From contig OZ220684.1 of assembly GCA_965116395.1 (NCBI GenBank), forward strand, positions 3,472,001 to 3,536,000: a stretch of DNA of 64,000 nucleotides. Reading direction: 5' to 3'. Of the stretch, positions 51,010-60,315 are shown piece by piece (within the stretch, counting starts at the first letter, position 1; each line of letters begins with the position of its first letter). The stretch is from Bin5 sp965116395. GTDB lineage: Bacteria; Chloroflexota; Anaerolineae; Caldilineales; Caldilineaceae. A model generated the notes under the pieces. That model had not been told where the DNA came from, did not search any database, and saw only the letters and a list, made by a program, of their open reading frames with translations. The position numbers were made by a program, and so were the translations under genes.

Positions 51010-51915
51010 TCAGCGTTCGCGCAAGGTCGGGTCAAGCAGGTCTCGGAGACCGTCGCCGAGCAGATTGAAACCGAGCACCGAGATGGCAATGGCGATGCCA
51101 GGGAAGACGGACATCTCAGGATGGGTATTCAGGTACTTTCGTCCTCCGGCGAGGATCAAGCCCCACGACGGGTCGGGCGGCTGCGCGCCAAATCCAAGAA
51201 ACGACAGGGCCGCCTCGCTCAAGATGGTCCACGCCAGCCCGATCGTAATCTGTACGATCACCGGCGCGCCGGCATTGGGAAGCAGATGGAGAAGCATTAT
51301 GCGCCAGTTGGACACGCCGATGGCGCGTGCGCTTTCAATGTAAGGAAGTTGTGATACAGCGATCACTGCGCCGCGTGAGACGCGACAGAGAATAGGAACA
51401 TAGATGACCGCAAGCGCGATTATCAAATTCTGCGTGGACGGCCCAAGCAGGACCGAAATGGTAAGGGCCAACAGCAGACCGGGAATGGCAAACATCAAGT
51501 CGATGAACGCCATGATGCCGGTCTCGACGGGCCCGCGCAGGAAGCCGGCCGTGATTCCAAGCAGTAGACCGACCAGGCCGGACAGGGCCATCGATAGAAT
51601 GGCGACAAGGAGACTGAACCGCCCTCCGTAGATAATGCGGCTGAAGAGGTCGCGGCCCAGATAGTCAGTGCCGAACAGATGCTCAGTGCTCGGACTGGCA
51701 AGCATTTGACTGAAATCCGCCTCGAAAGGGTCTGCGGTCGCGAAGACAGGGGCGAAAACAGATGTAATTACCAGAGCGAGTGTGATGATGAAGCCGACCA
51801 CGAACAGGCGGTGACGGCCGGCACGGCGCAAGAAACGCCGCAGCGGATTTCTCGCCGCCACTCTCCGCTCTGCTTCAGAGCTATTCGTAGCGAATTCGCG
51901 GATCGAGTTTGCCAT
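51010..51915 (-). CDS. Peptide-type ABC transporter permease (DppC-like, system 2)
   Basis: Membrane subunit of 301 residues. ATG 51915 (MANSIREFATN) is preferred to TTG 51933; from there it overlaps the DppB-like gene by 35 bp. Family motif LFGTDYLGRDLFSRI, EAA loop LPYIESARAIGVSNWRIML, C-terminal GDGLRDLLDPTL. The usual short loop follows the first membrane segment, in contrast to the DppC of system 1. Confidence 0.9.
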   Translation of the reverse strand: MANSIREFATNSSEAERRVAARNPLRRFLRRAGRHRLFVVGFIITLALVITSVFAPVFATADPFEADFSQMLASPSTEHLFGTDYLGRDLFSRIIYGGRFSLLVAILSMALSGLVGLLLGITAGFLRGPVETGIMAFIDLMFAIPGLLLALTISVLLGPSTQNLIIALAVIYVPILCRVSRGAVIAVSQLPYIESARAIGVSNWRIMLLHLLPNAGAPVIVQITIGLAWTILSEAALSFLGFGAQPPDPSWGLILAGGRKYLNTHPEMSVFPGIAIAISVLGFNLLGDGLRDLLDPTLRER

Positions 51916-52828
51916 AGAGTACGTCCACGACAAGGTTTACCAAGACGAAAGCGGTTGAGTAGAGAAGCAGTACACCCTGCAGCACCGGCAAATCCCGGTT
52001 CAGCAGCGCGCGTATCGTCAACTGACCTAGCCCCGGCACGAAAAACAATTCTTCTATCAGGACCGTCCCCCCCAGCAGGTAGCCCAACTCCAGGCCAATG
52101 ACGGTTACAATCGGGATCGCGGCATTCTTGAGACCATGCCGCCAGAGAACTTGCCGAGGACGGAGCCCCTTGGCATGCGCAACCCGCATGTAGTCGCGAT
52201 TGAGAACCTCGAGAACGGCGGAGCGCACGACGCGCGTCATCACCGCGGCCAAGGGCAATGCCAGGCTCAAAGTGGGCATGACCATGTGCAACAGGTTGAC
52301 ACCCAGGCCATCGCTGAGTGGCTTAAAGCCGGAAGGCGGCAGCCACTGCAGACGGGCCGCGACGACAAGAATCAGAATTGTGGCAATCCAGAAGTTGGGA
52401 ATCGAGATTCCGAGTTGACCAAATTGCATCGCCAGCAGATCAACCCATGTCCCGTTGCGGGCAGCCGCCAGGATTCCCAGCGGAAGGGCGATCGAAAGCC
52501 CCAGCAGAATCGTGAGAACACTCAATTCCACCGTAACGGGAATCCGCGATTTGACCAGATCCCAGACCGGGTAGCCACCCAACAGGGAGTTGCCCATGTC
52601 ACCGCGGAGGATATCTCCCAGCCAGTCGAAATATTGTACATGAAGCGGCCGGTCAAGCCCCAGGAACTCGCGCATCTTGTCGGCCGCTGGTGACCCCGCG
52701 CCGACGGTATCGAGCAGGACGAGCACCACGTCACCGGGAAGCGCGTGCATCAGCAGAAAGACGAGGGTCGCCACTGCCCAGACGGTCAGGACAGCGCGAA
52801 TCAGCCGGCGACCCAGAAATCCCGACAT
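51881..52828 (-). CDS. Peptide-type ABC transporter permease (DppB-like, system 2)
   Basis: Membrane subunit of 315 residues. N-terminus LGRRLIRAVLTVWAVATLVF, motif FLGLDRPLHVQYFDWLGDIL, EAA loop VLNRDYMRVAHAKGLRPRQV, C-terminus YGKLDPRIRYE. It comes after the binding-protein gene across a spacer of 154 bp that contains a hairpin. Confidence 0.92.
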   Translation of the reverse strand: MSGFLGRRLIRAVLTVWAVATLVFLLMHALPGDVVLVLLDTVGAGSPAADKMREFLGLDRPLHVQYFDWLGDILRGDMGNSLLGGYPVWDLVKSRIPVTVELSVLTILLGLSIALPLGILAAARNGTWVDLLAMQFGQLGISIPNFWIATILILVVAARLQWLPPSGFKPLSDGLGVNLLHMVMPTLSLALPLAAVMTRVVRSAVLEVLNRDYMRVAHAKGLRPRQVLWRHGLKNAAIPIVTVIGLELGYLLGGTVLIEELFFVPGLGQLTIRALLNRDLPVLQGVLLLYSTAFVLVNLVVDVLYGKLDPRIRYE

Positions 52829-52925
52829 ATGAAGTCGCCTCCTCTTTCACAGCCTGGAATTATGAATCTGGGCGAGATATGGACGGACGCGGCAAAGTAC
52901 AGAAGGGACAGTTCGCCGCCGAACG

Positions 52926-52962
52926 GAGGACGCATCTCCTCTCTTCGGGGAAATGCGTCCTC
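52926..52962 (-). promoter_or_regulatory. Hairpin between binding-protein and permease genes (peptide system 2)
   Basis: Perfect 10-base arms GAGGACGCAT (52926-52935) and ATGCGTCCTC (52953-52962), 17-base loop. It occupies the same operon position as the hairpins at 7405, 29809-29946 and 45423. Confidence 0.7.
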
Positions 52963-52982
52963 TTGGATGAGACTTACCTTCC

Positions 52983-54590
52983 TTACCGGTCCAGCCAGAC
53001 GTACTTCAGAAAGCGCACAGTGCCCAGACCATCTACCTGGTAGTCCATGACATCCGGGTGCATGCCCATGCGATCGTCATAGGTGAAGAGGTAAACGAGG
53101 GGCCATCCCGCCTCATACCCAATCGCCAGTGCCTCGGTATAGAGTTCTCTGCGCATGTCGGGATCGGTTACTCTACGCGCCTCTTCGACCAACTCGTTGT
53201 ACTCGGGAATGTCGAAGTTAGGTGCAAAGCCGTGCGACACACCCTCCGGATGCATGATACCGTAGAAGATGTCGTCGGGGCTGGATGCGTAGAGACCTTG
53301 CAAGGCAGCGGTGAACTCGCCCTTGTAGACCTTCTCCACCCAGACCGCGTGGTCGGTGGCCAGGAGATTGAACTTTATTCCCAATTCGGCCGCGCTGATC
53401 TGGAGGATCTCGGCGATTTGGCCTTCATCCGAAGCCGCCCCATAGAAGTTCAAATCCACCTCGAAACCGTCCGGATAGTTGGATTTGGCCAGATATTCCT
53501 TGGCCTTCTCAATATCGGGCGATTTATAGTCCTCGATTCCGGTGTAGTACTGGCTGTTCGGGGGCTGCGGGTCGCCGGCGAAAAAGCGGTTGCAGCGGCC
53601 TGCGGTATAGACATCGCACATGACCTGCTTGTCGACCAGATGCTGCAACGCCTTCAACACATTGGGGTCGTTGAACGGTTCCCTCCCTACGTTAAAGGTA
53701 AACATAAAGAAGATGCCGGTGTCGCCGGTAAACAGCTTGTACTCCTGCTGGGTCAGAGATTCCCAGGAGGCGCCGGGAACCATCATAATGAAATCGACAG
53801 CATCAGAGGAAAGGTTGGCCGCGCGCGCGGCGTCGTCGAGCAGATAGGACATGCTGATGCCGTCCAGGTAGGGAACGCCCTCCTCCCAATAGTCCTCATA
53901 TCTGACCAGTTCCGTCTTGACCCCCGGCTCGAACTCCTTCAATTTGAAAGGACCCGTGCCAATGTATTCGAACGGCTCCTTCTCAAAAGTGCCTTCTGGC
54001 ATAACCAGCACCGCCGGCCGGCCAAGCACATCCAGGAACGGGCTGTATGGTTCGTTAAGGGTCACCTTAACGGTGTAGTCGTCTACGGCTTCGACGCTGG
54101 CAACCGGTGACAGCCATCCAGCATACGCCGAGATCGAATCATCCATCGCGTGTTCAAAGGAGTAAACGACATCTGCGGATGTCATCTCCTGGCCGTTGTG
54201 GAACAGGACGCCTTTGCGCAGATGGAAGATATATTCGGTGTCGCTGACAGCCTCCCAAGTCTCGGCCAGGGACGGGTTGTTGTTATATCCCGAATCCCAA
54301 TACAGCAGCCCTTCATAGATCTGGTGGAGGATGTTCCACTCGGTCGCGCCGTGCAGCCGTCCGCCCCAGGGGTTGATGACTGTAGACGCCTGCGCTTGCC
54401 CAAACTTGAGGACACCTCCATACTTGGGCCCTTCCTCAGCAGCCGGCGCGGCCGCTTCCGATTCATCGGCGCTGGCGGCCTGTTCACCACCACCGTCCGC
54501 CGGAGCCGCGGGGGCACAAGCGGCAAGCAGGGCAAGCACCACGATCAGTCCGAAAATCGTAGCGGCAACAGAAAAATTTCGCCTTCTCAT
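52983..54590 (-). CDS. Peptide/nickel-type ABC transporter substrate-binding lipoprotein (system 2)
   Basis: Family-5 binding protein of 535 residues. ATG 54590 with AGGAGG ten bases upstream; the frame is open 24 codons further without such a site. Signal peptide with lipobox LAAC, Cys25, followed by an Ala/Asp/Glu spacer. Signature region: HQIYEGLLYWDSGYNNNPSL, EYIFHLRKGVLFHNGQEMTS. System 2 has no ATPase gene in the window, so it may use the DppD/DppF pair of the convergent system 1. Confidence 0.92.
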   Translation of the reverse strand: MRRRNFSVAATIFGLIVVLALLAACAPAAPADGGGEQAASADESEAAAPAAEEGPKYGGVLKFGQAQASTVINPWGGRLHGATEWNILHQIYEGLLYWDSGYNNNPSLAETWEAVSDTEYIFHLRKGVLFHNGQEMTSADVVYSFEHAMDDSISAYAGWLSPVASVEAVDDYTVKVTLNEPYSPFLDVLGRPAVLVMPEGTFEKEPFEYIGTGPFKLKEFEPGVKTELVRYEDYWEEGVPYLDGISMSYLLDDAARAANLSSDAVDFIMMVPGASWESLTQQEYKLFTGDTGIFFMFTFNVGREPFNDPNVLKALQHLVDKQVMCDVYTAGRCNRFFAGDPQPPNSQYYTGIEDYKSPDIEKAKEYLAKSNYPDGFEVDLNFYGAASDEGQIAEILQISAAELGIKFNLLATDHAVWVEKVYKGEFTAALQGLYASSPDDIFYGIMHPEGVSHGFAPNFDIPEYNELVEEARRVTDPDMRRELYTEALAIGYEAGWPLVYLFTYDDRMGMHPDVMDYQVDGLGTVRFLKYVWLDR

Positions 54591-54968
54591 CTTTTGGCCT
54601 CCTGGAGTCTTGAATGTATTTGACGGTTGGAAACGTTGATGCAGAAAACGGCAAAGCAACATAATCTTATTTCATTGGTACTCGTTAGGTCAAGTCACTT
54701 TTTCCCGTCAGCCGTGTACCAGTTTCCGGAGGCATCCCGCCCGCACACGACACAGAATACCTGAGGCCGCCAGAAACCTACCGCCTTTCTCCGAGACGTA
54801 CCTCGGCAGAAGTCAGCCCTATGCTATCCGGAGAATCTGTCCCCAGGTTTAAAGTGCTAATGCAATAGGGTAAGATAGCTCAGAGGAATGTTCTCTGTCA
54901 GTTGCGAGCTGCACTCAGGGGACGAACCCACCGCGGCCCCACATAACCACAGCCCAGGAACCAACGAC
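54591..54968. other. Divergent intergenic region
   Basis: A promoter-like pair serves the leftward importer (54664-54693). Rightward, TTTAAA (54848-54853) and TAAGAT (54871-54876) at 17-bp spacing is a weak candidate for the GH127-like gene. No gene seen. Confidence 0.4.
54664..54693 (-). promoter_or_regulatory. Promoter of the second peptide-type importer
   Basis: Minus strand TTGACC (54688-54693), 18-bp spacer, TAAGAT (54664-54669), about 75 bp before the start at 54590. Confidence 0.5.
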
Positions 54969-56837
54969 ATGACAGAAGCGACGAGCCCCATCCAGTACAT
55001 TCGCCCCGATGCCCCTTCCCCTCCAGCGAGCCGCCGGCAAGGAGTCCGCACCGAGGCATGGACGCCGGCGACCCTCGACCTGGCCGACCGGGCCCGCCTT
55101 GCCGTCAACGGCATGGTGGAGCCGACCGACCCCGAAGCCGACTACCGCGTCTACTGGAAGGCCTCGTTTCGCTTCAATCCGCCCGTCATGTACCACGACG
55201 GTTCGGACACCGGAATCACGCTCAAATTCCTGGAGGCTGTTCCGCGTATGCGCATCATGAGCGGCTCCGAGCAGGGCCTGCACGTCGAGCAGCGCTGGCG
55301 GGAGGTGCTGTCGCGTATGATCGGCCCGGACGGGCAGGTGGCCTCGCCGCTGCTAGGTCCCGGGCTAGTGCGGCCACCTGTGCTGGGCGGACTGGAAGGC
55401 AACCAGATGATCGATCAGCAGGTCAATGGGATCGCGTTGGGGGTTGCCGCCACCTGTGCTGCGCTGGACGACAGCGCTTTCTGGGAGCCGGTTGGGCGGG
55501 GCATCGTTGAAGGGCTGCAAGGCCTGGCAGTTCAGCACGAAAACATGGCCTATCTGACCCAGTGGGTGTTCGCGCCCGGGCAGCGGGGCGATCCTGCACA
55601 GCCGCGCCCGTTGGGCACTTTTGCCGCCTATGCTATGTGGCCGGCGCGCCGCCTTGTCGACTTCTACCGCGTGACCGGTTACGAGCCTGCGCTGGCATTG
55701 GCAGGCCAGCTGTGCCGCTACGTCGTCCGTAAGGGCCAGTACTTTGACGCCAACTATCGCTTCCTGCCCGACAACCCGGACCCCGGCGGCCCCCGCCATG
55801 ATGTCGTGCATTTCCACCATCATGCCATGACGATATTGACCTGCCTGGAGTACGGCCTGGCCAGCGGCGATCAAGAGATGCTCGACTTCGCGGTGCAGGC
55901 GTTCCCCGCGGCCATAACCCACGGAGAAAGGCTGACCGGCTTCTTCCCAGAGTCGGTCATCGATCACCATCAGACGTGTGAACTGTGCGAAGTCGGAGAC
56001 ATGGTGCGGATCGCGGTACGGCAGGCCGAGGCGGGCCTCGGCGATCACTACTGGGACGACGCCGACCGCTGGACCCGCAACCAACTGGCCGAAGGGCAAC
56101 TAACCCGCGCCGACTGGATCGAGCGCCTCCATCTGGGGGACCCACCGTCGCGGCACGATACCGGGGAGCGCTGGCCGATGACGACCGAGCGCGTCGGTGA
56201 ACGCAATATCGGCGCCTTTGCCGGCTGGCAAAGCCCAAACGACTGGGTGGAGTTCATGCTCACGCGCTGGCCGGAGGGGACACCGTTCGGCAGCAATCTG
56301 GGCCACGTGCAGGGCATCATGCACTGCTGCACCGCCAACGCCGCCCGCGGCCTCTACGATGTCTGGCGCAATATCGTGTATGCGCAGGGCGACCGCGTCA
56401 AAGTGAACCTCCTCCTCAATCGCACACACGAAGCTGTAGATGTTGACAGCCATCTCCCTTACACGGGGCAGGTGGACCTGCACGTCAGGCGGGACTGCCG
56501 ACTAGACGTGCGGATGCCGGCCTGGGTTGACTTGGGCGAGGTGACCTGTCAAATGGAGGGTAACGCGCGCGAGGTCGGATTCGACGGACGCTACGCGCGG
56601 ATAGGCGACGTTGGCAGCGGCCAAGCTGTCCGGCTCAATTTCCCTGTCGGCGAACGCACAGACCGCGTCTCGATCAACAACCGGTGGTATCTGCTGGTGC
56701 GCAAGGGGCATGACATTGTATGCATCGATCCGCCGGGCAAGCTGTGCCCGCTGTACCAGAGGGATCACTACCGGGACGATATAACGTTGTGGAAGAAGAC
56801 CACCCGCTACCTGGATGAACAGCGGTTAGAGTGGTAG
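54969..56837 (+). CDS. GH127-like (beta-L-arabinofuranosidase-type) glycosidase
   Basis: A 622-residue (alpha/alpha)6-barrel-type protein. Two Cys/Glu clusters match the zinc-thiolate active site of GH127: Glu338 and Cys340 in TCELCEVGD, and Cys453-Cys454 in IMHCCTANAARGLYDVW; in characterised GH127 enzymes one Cys of the CC pair is the nucleophile. The C-terminal 150 residues are beta-rich (VDLHVRRDCRLDVRMPAW). ATG 54969 with AGGAA upstream is chosen; the frame is open to 54888 with no ribosome-binding site. No signal peptide, so it acts on imported sugar. Overall similarity to classic GH127 is low, so another furanosidase specificity is possible. Confidence 0.7.
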   Translation: MTEATSPIQYIRPDAPSPPASRRQGVRTEAWTPATLDLADRARLAVNGMVEPTDPEADYRVYWKASFRFNPPVMYHDGSDTGITLKFLEAVPRMRIMSGSEQGLHVEQRWREVLSRMIGPDGQVASPLLGPGLVRPPVLGGLEGNQMIDQQVNGIALGVAATCAALDDSAFWEPVGRGIVEGLQGLAVQHENMAYLTQWVFAPGQRGDPAQPRPLGTFAAYAMWPARRLVDFYRVTGYEPALALAGQLCRYVVRKGQYFDANYRFLPDNPDPGGPRHDVVHFHHHAMTILTCLEYGLASGDQEMLDFAVQAFPAAITHGERLTGFFPESVIDHHQTCELCEVGDMVRIAVRQAEAGLGDHYWDDADRWTRNQLAEGQLTRADWIERLHLGDPPSRHDTGERWPMTTERVGERNIGAFAGWQSPNDWVEFMLTRWPEGTPFGSNLGHVQGIMHCCTANAARGLYDVWRNIVYAQGDRVKVNLLLNRTHEAVDVDSHLPYTGQVDLHVRRDCRLDVRMPAWVDLGEVTCQMEGNAREVGFDGRYARIGDVGSGQAVRLNFPVGERTDRVSINNRWYLLVRKGHDIVCIDPPGKLCPLYQRDHYRDDITLWKKTTRYLDEQRLEW

Positions 56838-56931
56838 TTATGACCGCGAGGGTGGGAGGACAGGTAGAGGCGGAGGAAGGCAGGCCGGCGACGGCAGGTC
56901 TGCATACAGAATTGGTATGCGCCTGGGACGC

Positions 56932-58005
56932 CTATGCCTTGTAGGCTTTGATCATATCGATCAGAAGAGCAATCTGAGCGCGCCCTCCTGCAGCCGGCGT
57001 GCGCGGCGTCTTCCCGTTCACTATACAGTCGTGGAAGTGAACCAGCTCCAGCTTGAACGCTTCCTCGTACGAGGCGGTCGTCGTCGACTCGCGGAGGTGG
57101 CCCCCATCCATCCGCCACTCTTCAACTACCGTGGCTGCATTCTTCAGAAACGGACTGGGAAATTTTATTGACACTATGCTATCCGGCGCATAAACGGTCA
57201 TCGTCTCGTCGAAGACTCGCAGTCCCCGCACCGAGGCGGTGTCCAGTATACAACGCAGATTGTTCGGATAAGCCAGGATCGAGACAAAAGCACCGCCCCC
57301 ATTCCAGATTTCGGTCGACAAAACACGCTCCGGCAGGCCGAAAGCGCCGTCCAGTATATAGATGTCGTGAATCGACAGGCCCAGCATCTTGCCATAGGCG
57401 CGCATTACCGCTTCGGGTTGGGCGCCAATTGCGCGTTGCAGGCTTTCCTGGTTCAGCCGCTGCATCCTGTCCTTCTCGGCCGCGTCAACGTCATCGACCC
57501 GCACGATGTCATAGTGCTCCAGAAACAGGGCGTTCGGGCCGTTAATGTCGTATAGGCGGATCAGACTAGGGTCTTGCATCTGCTGGATGCGTTTGCGGCC
57601 GGCCACATAGCCGGGATCGTAGCATTTGTGATGGCCGAGCATCGCAACACAGCCGCTCTGCGCCTGTGCGTCCAGAATCTCATCGGCTTCATCCAGGTTG
57701 TTGCACATCGGTTTCTCGATAAAGACGTGCTTGCCCGCCCGCAGCGCATCCGTAGCCGGCTGGGCATGGTCCTGCGTCAGCACCATCACCGCATCCAGGT
57801 CCGCCCGCTCCAGCATCTCGCGATAGTCGGAAAATGTGTGCCGGATTCCGTACTTCGCGCCGACAGCCTGAACGGTTCCGGGGGACAGGTCGCACAGTGC
57901 CGCAATCTCAAAGAGCTGCGGCATTTCAGACAGATGCGGCAAGTGCATCACCTGCGCGACCATGCCGGTACCGATCAATCCGATTCTGACTGGCTTGTTT
58001 CCCAC
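56932..58005 (-). CDS. Gfo/Idh/MocA family NAD(P)-dependent oxidoreductase
   Basis: A 357-residue sugar or cyclitol oxidoreductase. GTG 58005 has GGAGGAG seven bases upstream. Rossmann motif VRIGLIGTGMVAQVMHLPH; the conserved EKP lies in HVFIEKPMCNN; the catalytic His region is GLSIHDIYILDGAFG. The C-terminal domain is the usual mixed sheet. It is last in the leftward run that starts at the window's right edge. Confidence 0.88.
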   Translation of the reverse strand: MGNKPVRIGLIGTGMVAQVMHLPHLSEMPQLFEIAALCDLSPGTVQAVGAKYGIRHTFSDYREMLERADLDAVMVLTQDHAQPATDALRAGKHVFIEKPMCNNLDEADEILDAQAQSGCVAMLGHHKCYDPGYVAGRKRIQQMQDPSLIRLYDINGPNALFLEHYDIVRVDDVDAAEKDRMQRLNQESLQRAIGAQPEAVMRAYGKMLGLSIHDIYILDGAFGLPERVLSTEIWNGGGAFVSILAYPNNLRCILDTASVRGLRVFDETMTVYAPDSIVSIKFPSPFLKNAATVVEEWRMDGGHLRESTTTASYEEAFKLELVHFHDCIVNGKTPRTPAAGGRAQIALLIDMIKAYKA

Positions 58006-58096
58006 GCTTTGACTCCTCCGTACAAAAAGATGGCGCCGCTTTCGTACACTGCTTCGCATTCTGCCCGAAGTTTTATGGCTGGAGTTTCAGACGACT

Positions 58097-59314
58097 TCAA
58101 AATGTGCCGAGAAACGCCTCGACGCTCAGATCAGCCGGAACCTGATCGAAATAATAATGGGTCTCGTCACCCTGGAAGCCCGGCACCCACTGAACTTCCT
58201 CGTCCTGCAACAGATCGTCAATAAACTTGAAACGCCTCCACAGTATTCCGGCTTCCTGGTCGCTGAAGCGATCGGCCAGTGGCTTGCCCCACTGCAGAGT
58301 CATGGGATGAATGCTCGTCGCCCAAACTTGCTCTTGCTCGGGTAGGCTGTCAAAGTCCGGACTCTTAAGTCGATGAATGCGCTTGGCGCTCTTGCTCAAA
58401 AAGATCGTTGAGAGCAACCTGCCCTTTTCGCCGCGACCTGGGTGCAGACGCTCCAGGGCGGCCTTGTATGCAGTGCTGTCACCGTCAACAACCGCCCGCA
58501 ACGCCTCCTCGATATGCTCGAACGTCTGGGAGCTGCGTTCGTTCCAACGCTTGAACGCCGCCTGCGACGCGGGAGACAGATGTTCAAGGAAAGGTAAATC
58601 CTTTTGTTCTGTGTACTCCGAAAAACCGCCGTGTATGGTACGGCGCATCCTGGCGTTGTAGCGGCTGCCCCAATGCAGCAGGGGGAGGATATAGGCCACG
58701 CCATCGCCGGCCGCCAGATGCGTCTGGACGGCGCCGGGCACAGGCGTGCGTGCATCGGAATTAAGCGCCGTGTTTTCCTCCGCGGTGTTGAGACGAGCGT
58801 GGCTGCCGGGCACAACCCACAGGACATTGTCGTCGTAAAGCGGCAGATTCCACTGCACGTAACGCGGCCCATTCTCGAGGAAGTCGTCAGCATAGCCTTG
58901 CAGCGGCGCGGTGTGCGGCGGATAGAAGTCGCGGTGCCAGCCGCGATGACCGGCCGTCTCGTGGTCGCGAACCGGATTGCACATGACCATCATTTCGGTG
59001 ACAGACGCGTCCTCCACGCCCAGCAAACGGCTGCTGACGCCTTGCATATTCTCGTGCAACCAGATCTCGACCGCGCCTATGGTAAGCGCATCGATCTGGT
59101 CGGCCAGCGCTCCCAGATTGAGACGGGGCTGGGCGTGGGTCTCCCAGACACCGCCCGGCGGGTCGTCCGGTCCCCGCTCCCGCGCCCAGATCTCTTTCTG
59201 ACGCTCGACGAGCACCTCATGAGCCCGCCGCAGGCCTTCCAACTGTTGCGGCGGAATTACCCCCCGCAGGATCACATATCCATCTTCCAGAAACTGATCG
59301 CGGCTGAATTCCAT
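58097..59314 (-). CDS. PhyH-family dioxygenase, long form
   Basis: A 405-residue Fe(II)/2-oxoglutarate dioxygenase. N-terminus FLEDGYVILRGVIPPQQLEG. The HxD pair is in WHRDFYPPHT, and the distal His/Arg region is LLHWGSRYNARMRRTIHGGF. An extra C-terminal stretch of about 130 helical residues follows the core, longer than the 280-residue standard form, and ends QWVPGFQGDETHYYFDQV. Neighbour of a second PhyH gene and a Gfo/Idh gene, suggesting stepwise oxidation of one compound. Substrate unknown. Confidence 0.85.
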   Translation of the reverse strand: MEFSRDQFLEDGYVILRGVIPPQQLEGLRRAHEVLVERQKEIWARERGPDDPPGGVWETHAQPRLNLGALADQIDALTIGAVEIWLHENMQGVSSRLLGVEDASVTEMMVMCNPVRDHETAGHRGWHRDFYPPHTAPLQGYADDFLENGPRYVQWNLPLYDDNVLWVVPGSHARLNTAEENTALNSDARTPVPGAVQTHLAAGDGVAYILPLLHWGSRYNARMRRTIHGGFSEYTEQKDLPFLEHLSPASQAAFKRWNERSSQTFEHIEEALRAVVDGDSTAYKAALERLHPGRGEKGRLLSTIFLSKSAKRIHRLKSPDFDSLPEQEQVWATSIHPMTLQWGKPLADRFSDQEAGILWRRFKFIDDLLQDEEVQWVPGFQGDETHYYFDQVPADLSVEAFLGTF

Positions 59315-59401
59315 GACTGTTCCCTCTTCACTTTCGTCCCAGGAAGTCGTTTCCCGAACTGAGCCTCATTCGCGCGCGAATTGGCTTTCCAACGCGCCGG
59401 G

Positions 59402-60241
59402 CTAATCGATGACCCGGCAGGTGGCTTGCAGTCTACGTCCTCTCTCCGAAATATTGTCGAACTCCGTCCGTGTCATTTCGATTGGCACGCGCTGGCCGAA
59501 CCAGGGCAGTGAGTAACAGATTACAAGTTCCGGCCGTACGTGATCCGAGCGGTTGGGCGTGCCGCGGTGCAGCGTACGCGGGTCCTGGATCCACAGCGTA
59601 CCTTTTTTCAGATTGAGACGGCGCCGGGTGGGGAAATCACCCGCCTCCAGGATCTCATCGTAACGCGTCTCCATCTCCGGGTCGGCAAGATATTGCGTGC
59701 ATGGCAATATCTCGAAGCTGCCGTTTTCTTCGTAGGTGTCGACCAGTGGGAACTTGACACCGAAATGGGGACAGACTTCAAGGCCAACGTGAGGCACCAA
59801 TTTCGAGATGCCCGCATCACGGTGCCACTTCTGGAATTCGCTGCCGGGACAGGGGTTGTTCGAGTGATAGCAGGTTATACGGTAGTCGTCCGTGCCCCAG
59901 TAGCGGTCCAGAAAATCCAGCACAACCGGGTTCTCGTAGATTTCGGGGTCGGCAAACGGCTGCTCCCATGGGACATAGACGGTGTAACGGTTGACCACTT
60001 GCAGGCGGCCTTCGAAGACAAGGCGATTGTCGCTGCGTCCCCGGAGAGTTACCCCGCTTTCCGGATCGCTGTGCGCCCGCACCGTTTCCAGATAGGGTAA
60101 AAAGGCCTCACGGATTCGGTCAATCTTTTGGACCGGAATCAGGTCTTCAAAGAGTACATAACCGTTGATTCGAAGCTCGGCCAGCTTAAGATCGAGGTCA
60201 TATCGGTTTGGCGATGCCAAGATCAGTTCCTCCTTCGGCAC
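59402..60241 (-). CDS. PhyH-family dioxygenase
   Basis: A 279-residue Fe(II)/2-oxoglutarate dioxygenase. LRINGYVLFEDLIPVQKIDR near the N-terminus, HxD in QKWHRDAGISK, the distal part in QDPRTLHRGTPNRSDHVRPE with His and Arg in the expected places. AAGGAGGA lies inside the start region of the gene and a weak site precedes ATG 60241. Adjacent to the long PhyH gene (87 bp) and the PIG-L gene (74 bp), same direction. Confidence 0.87.
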   Translation of the reverse strand: MPKEELILASPNRYDLDLKLAELRINGYVLFEDLIPVQKIDRIREAFLPYLETVRAHSDPESGVTLRGRSDNRLVFEGRLQVVNRYTVYVPWEQPFADPEIYENPVVLDFLDRYWGTDDYRITCYHSNNPCPGSEFQKWHRDAGISKLVPHVGLEVCPHFGVKFPLVDTYEENGSFEILPCTQYLADPEMETRYDEILEAGDFPTRRRLNLKKGTLWIQDPRTLHRGTPNRSDHVRPELVICYSLPWFGQRVPIEMTRTEFDNISERGRRLQATCRVID

Positions 60242-60315
60242 GTAGAATAAGTTAGCCAGGGCCAGCCAGGACTGCCTTCTGGACTTGTCCCGTTTGCCAC
60301 AGAGTCTGGAGGTTT

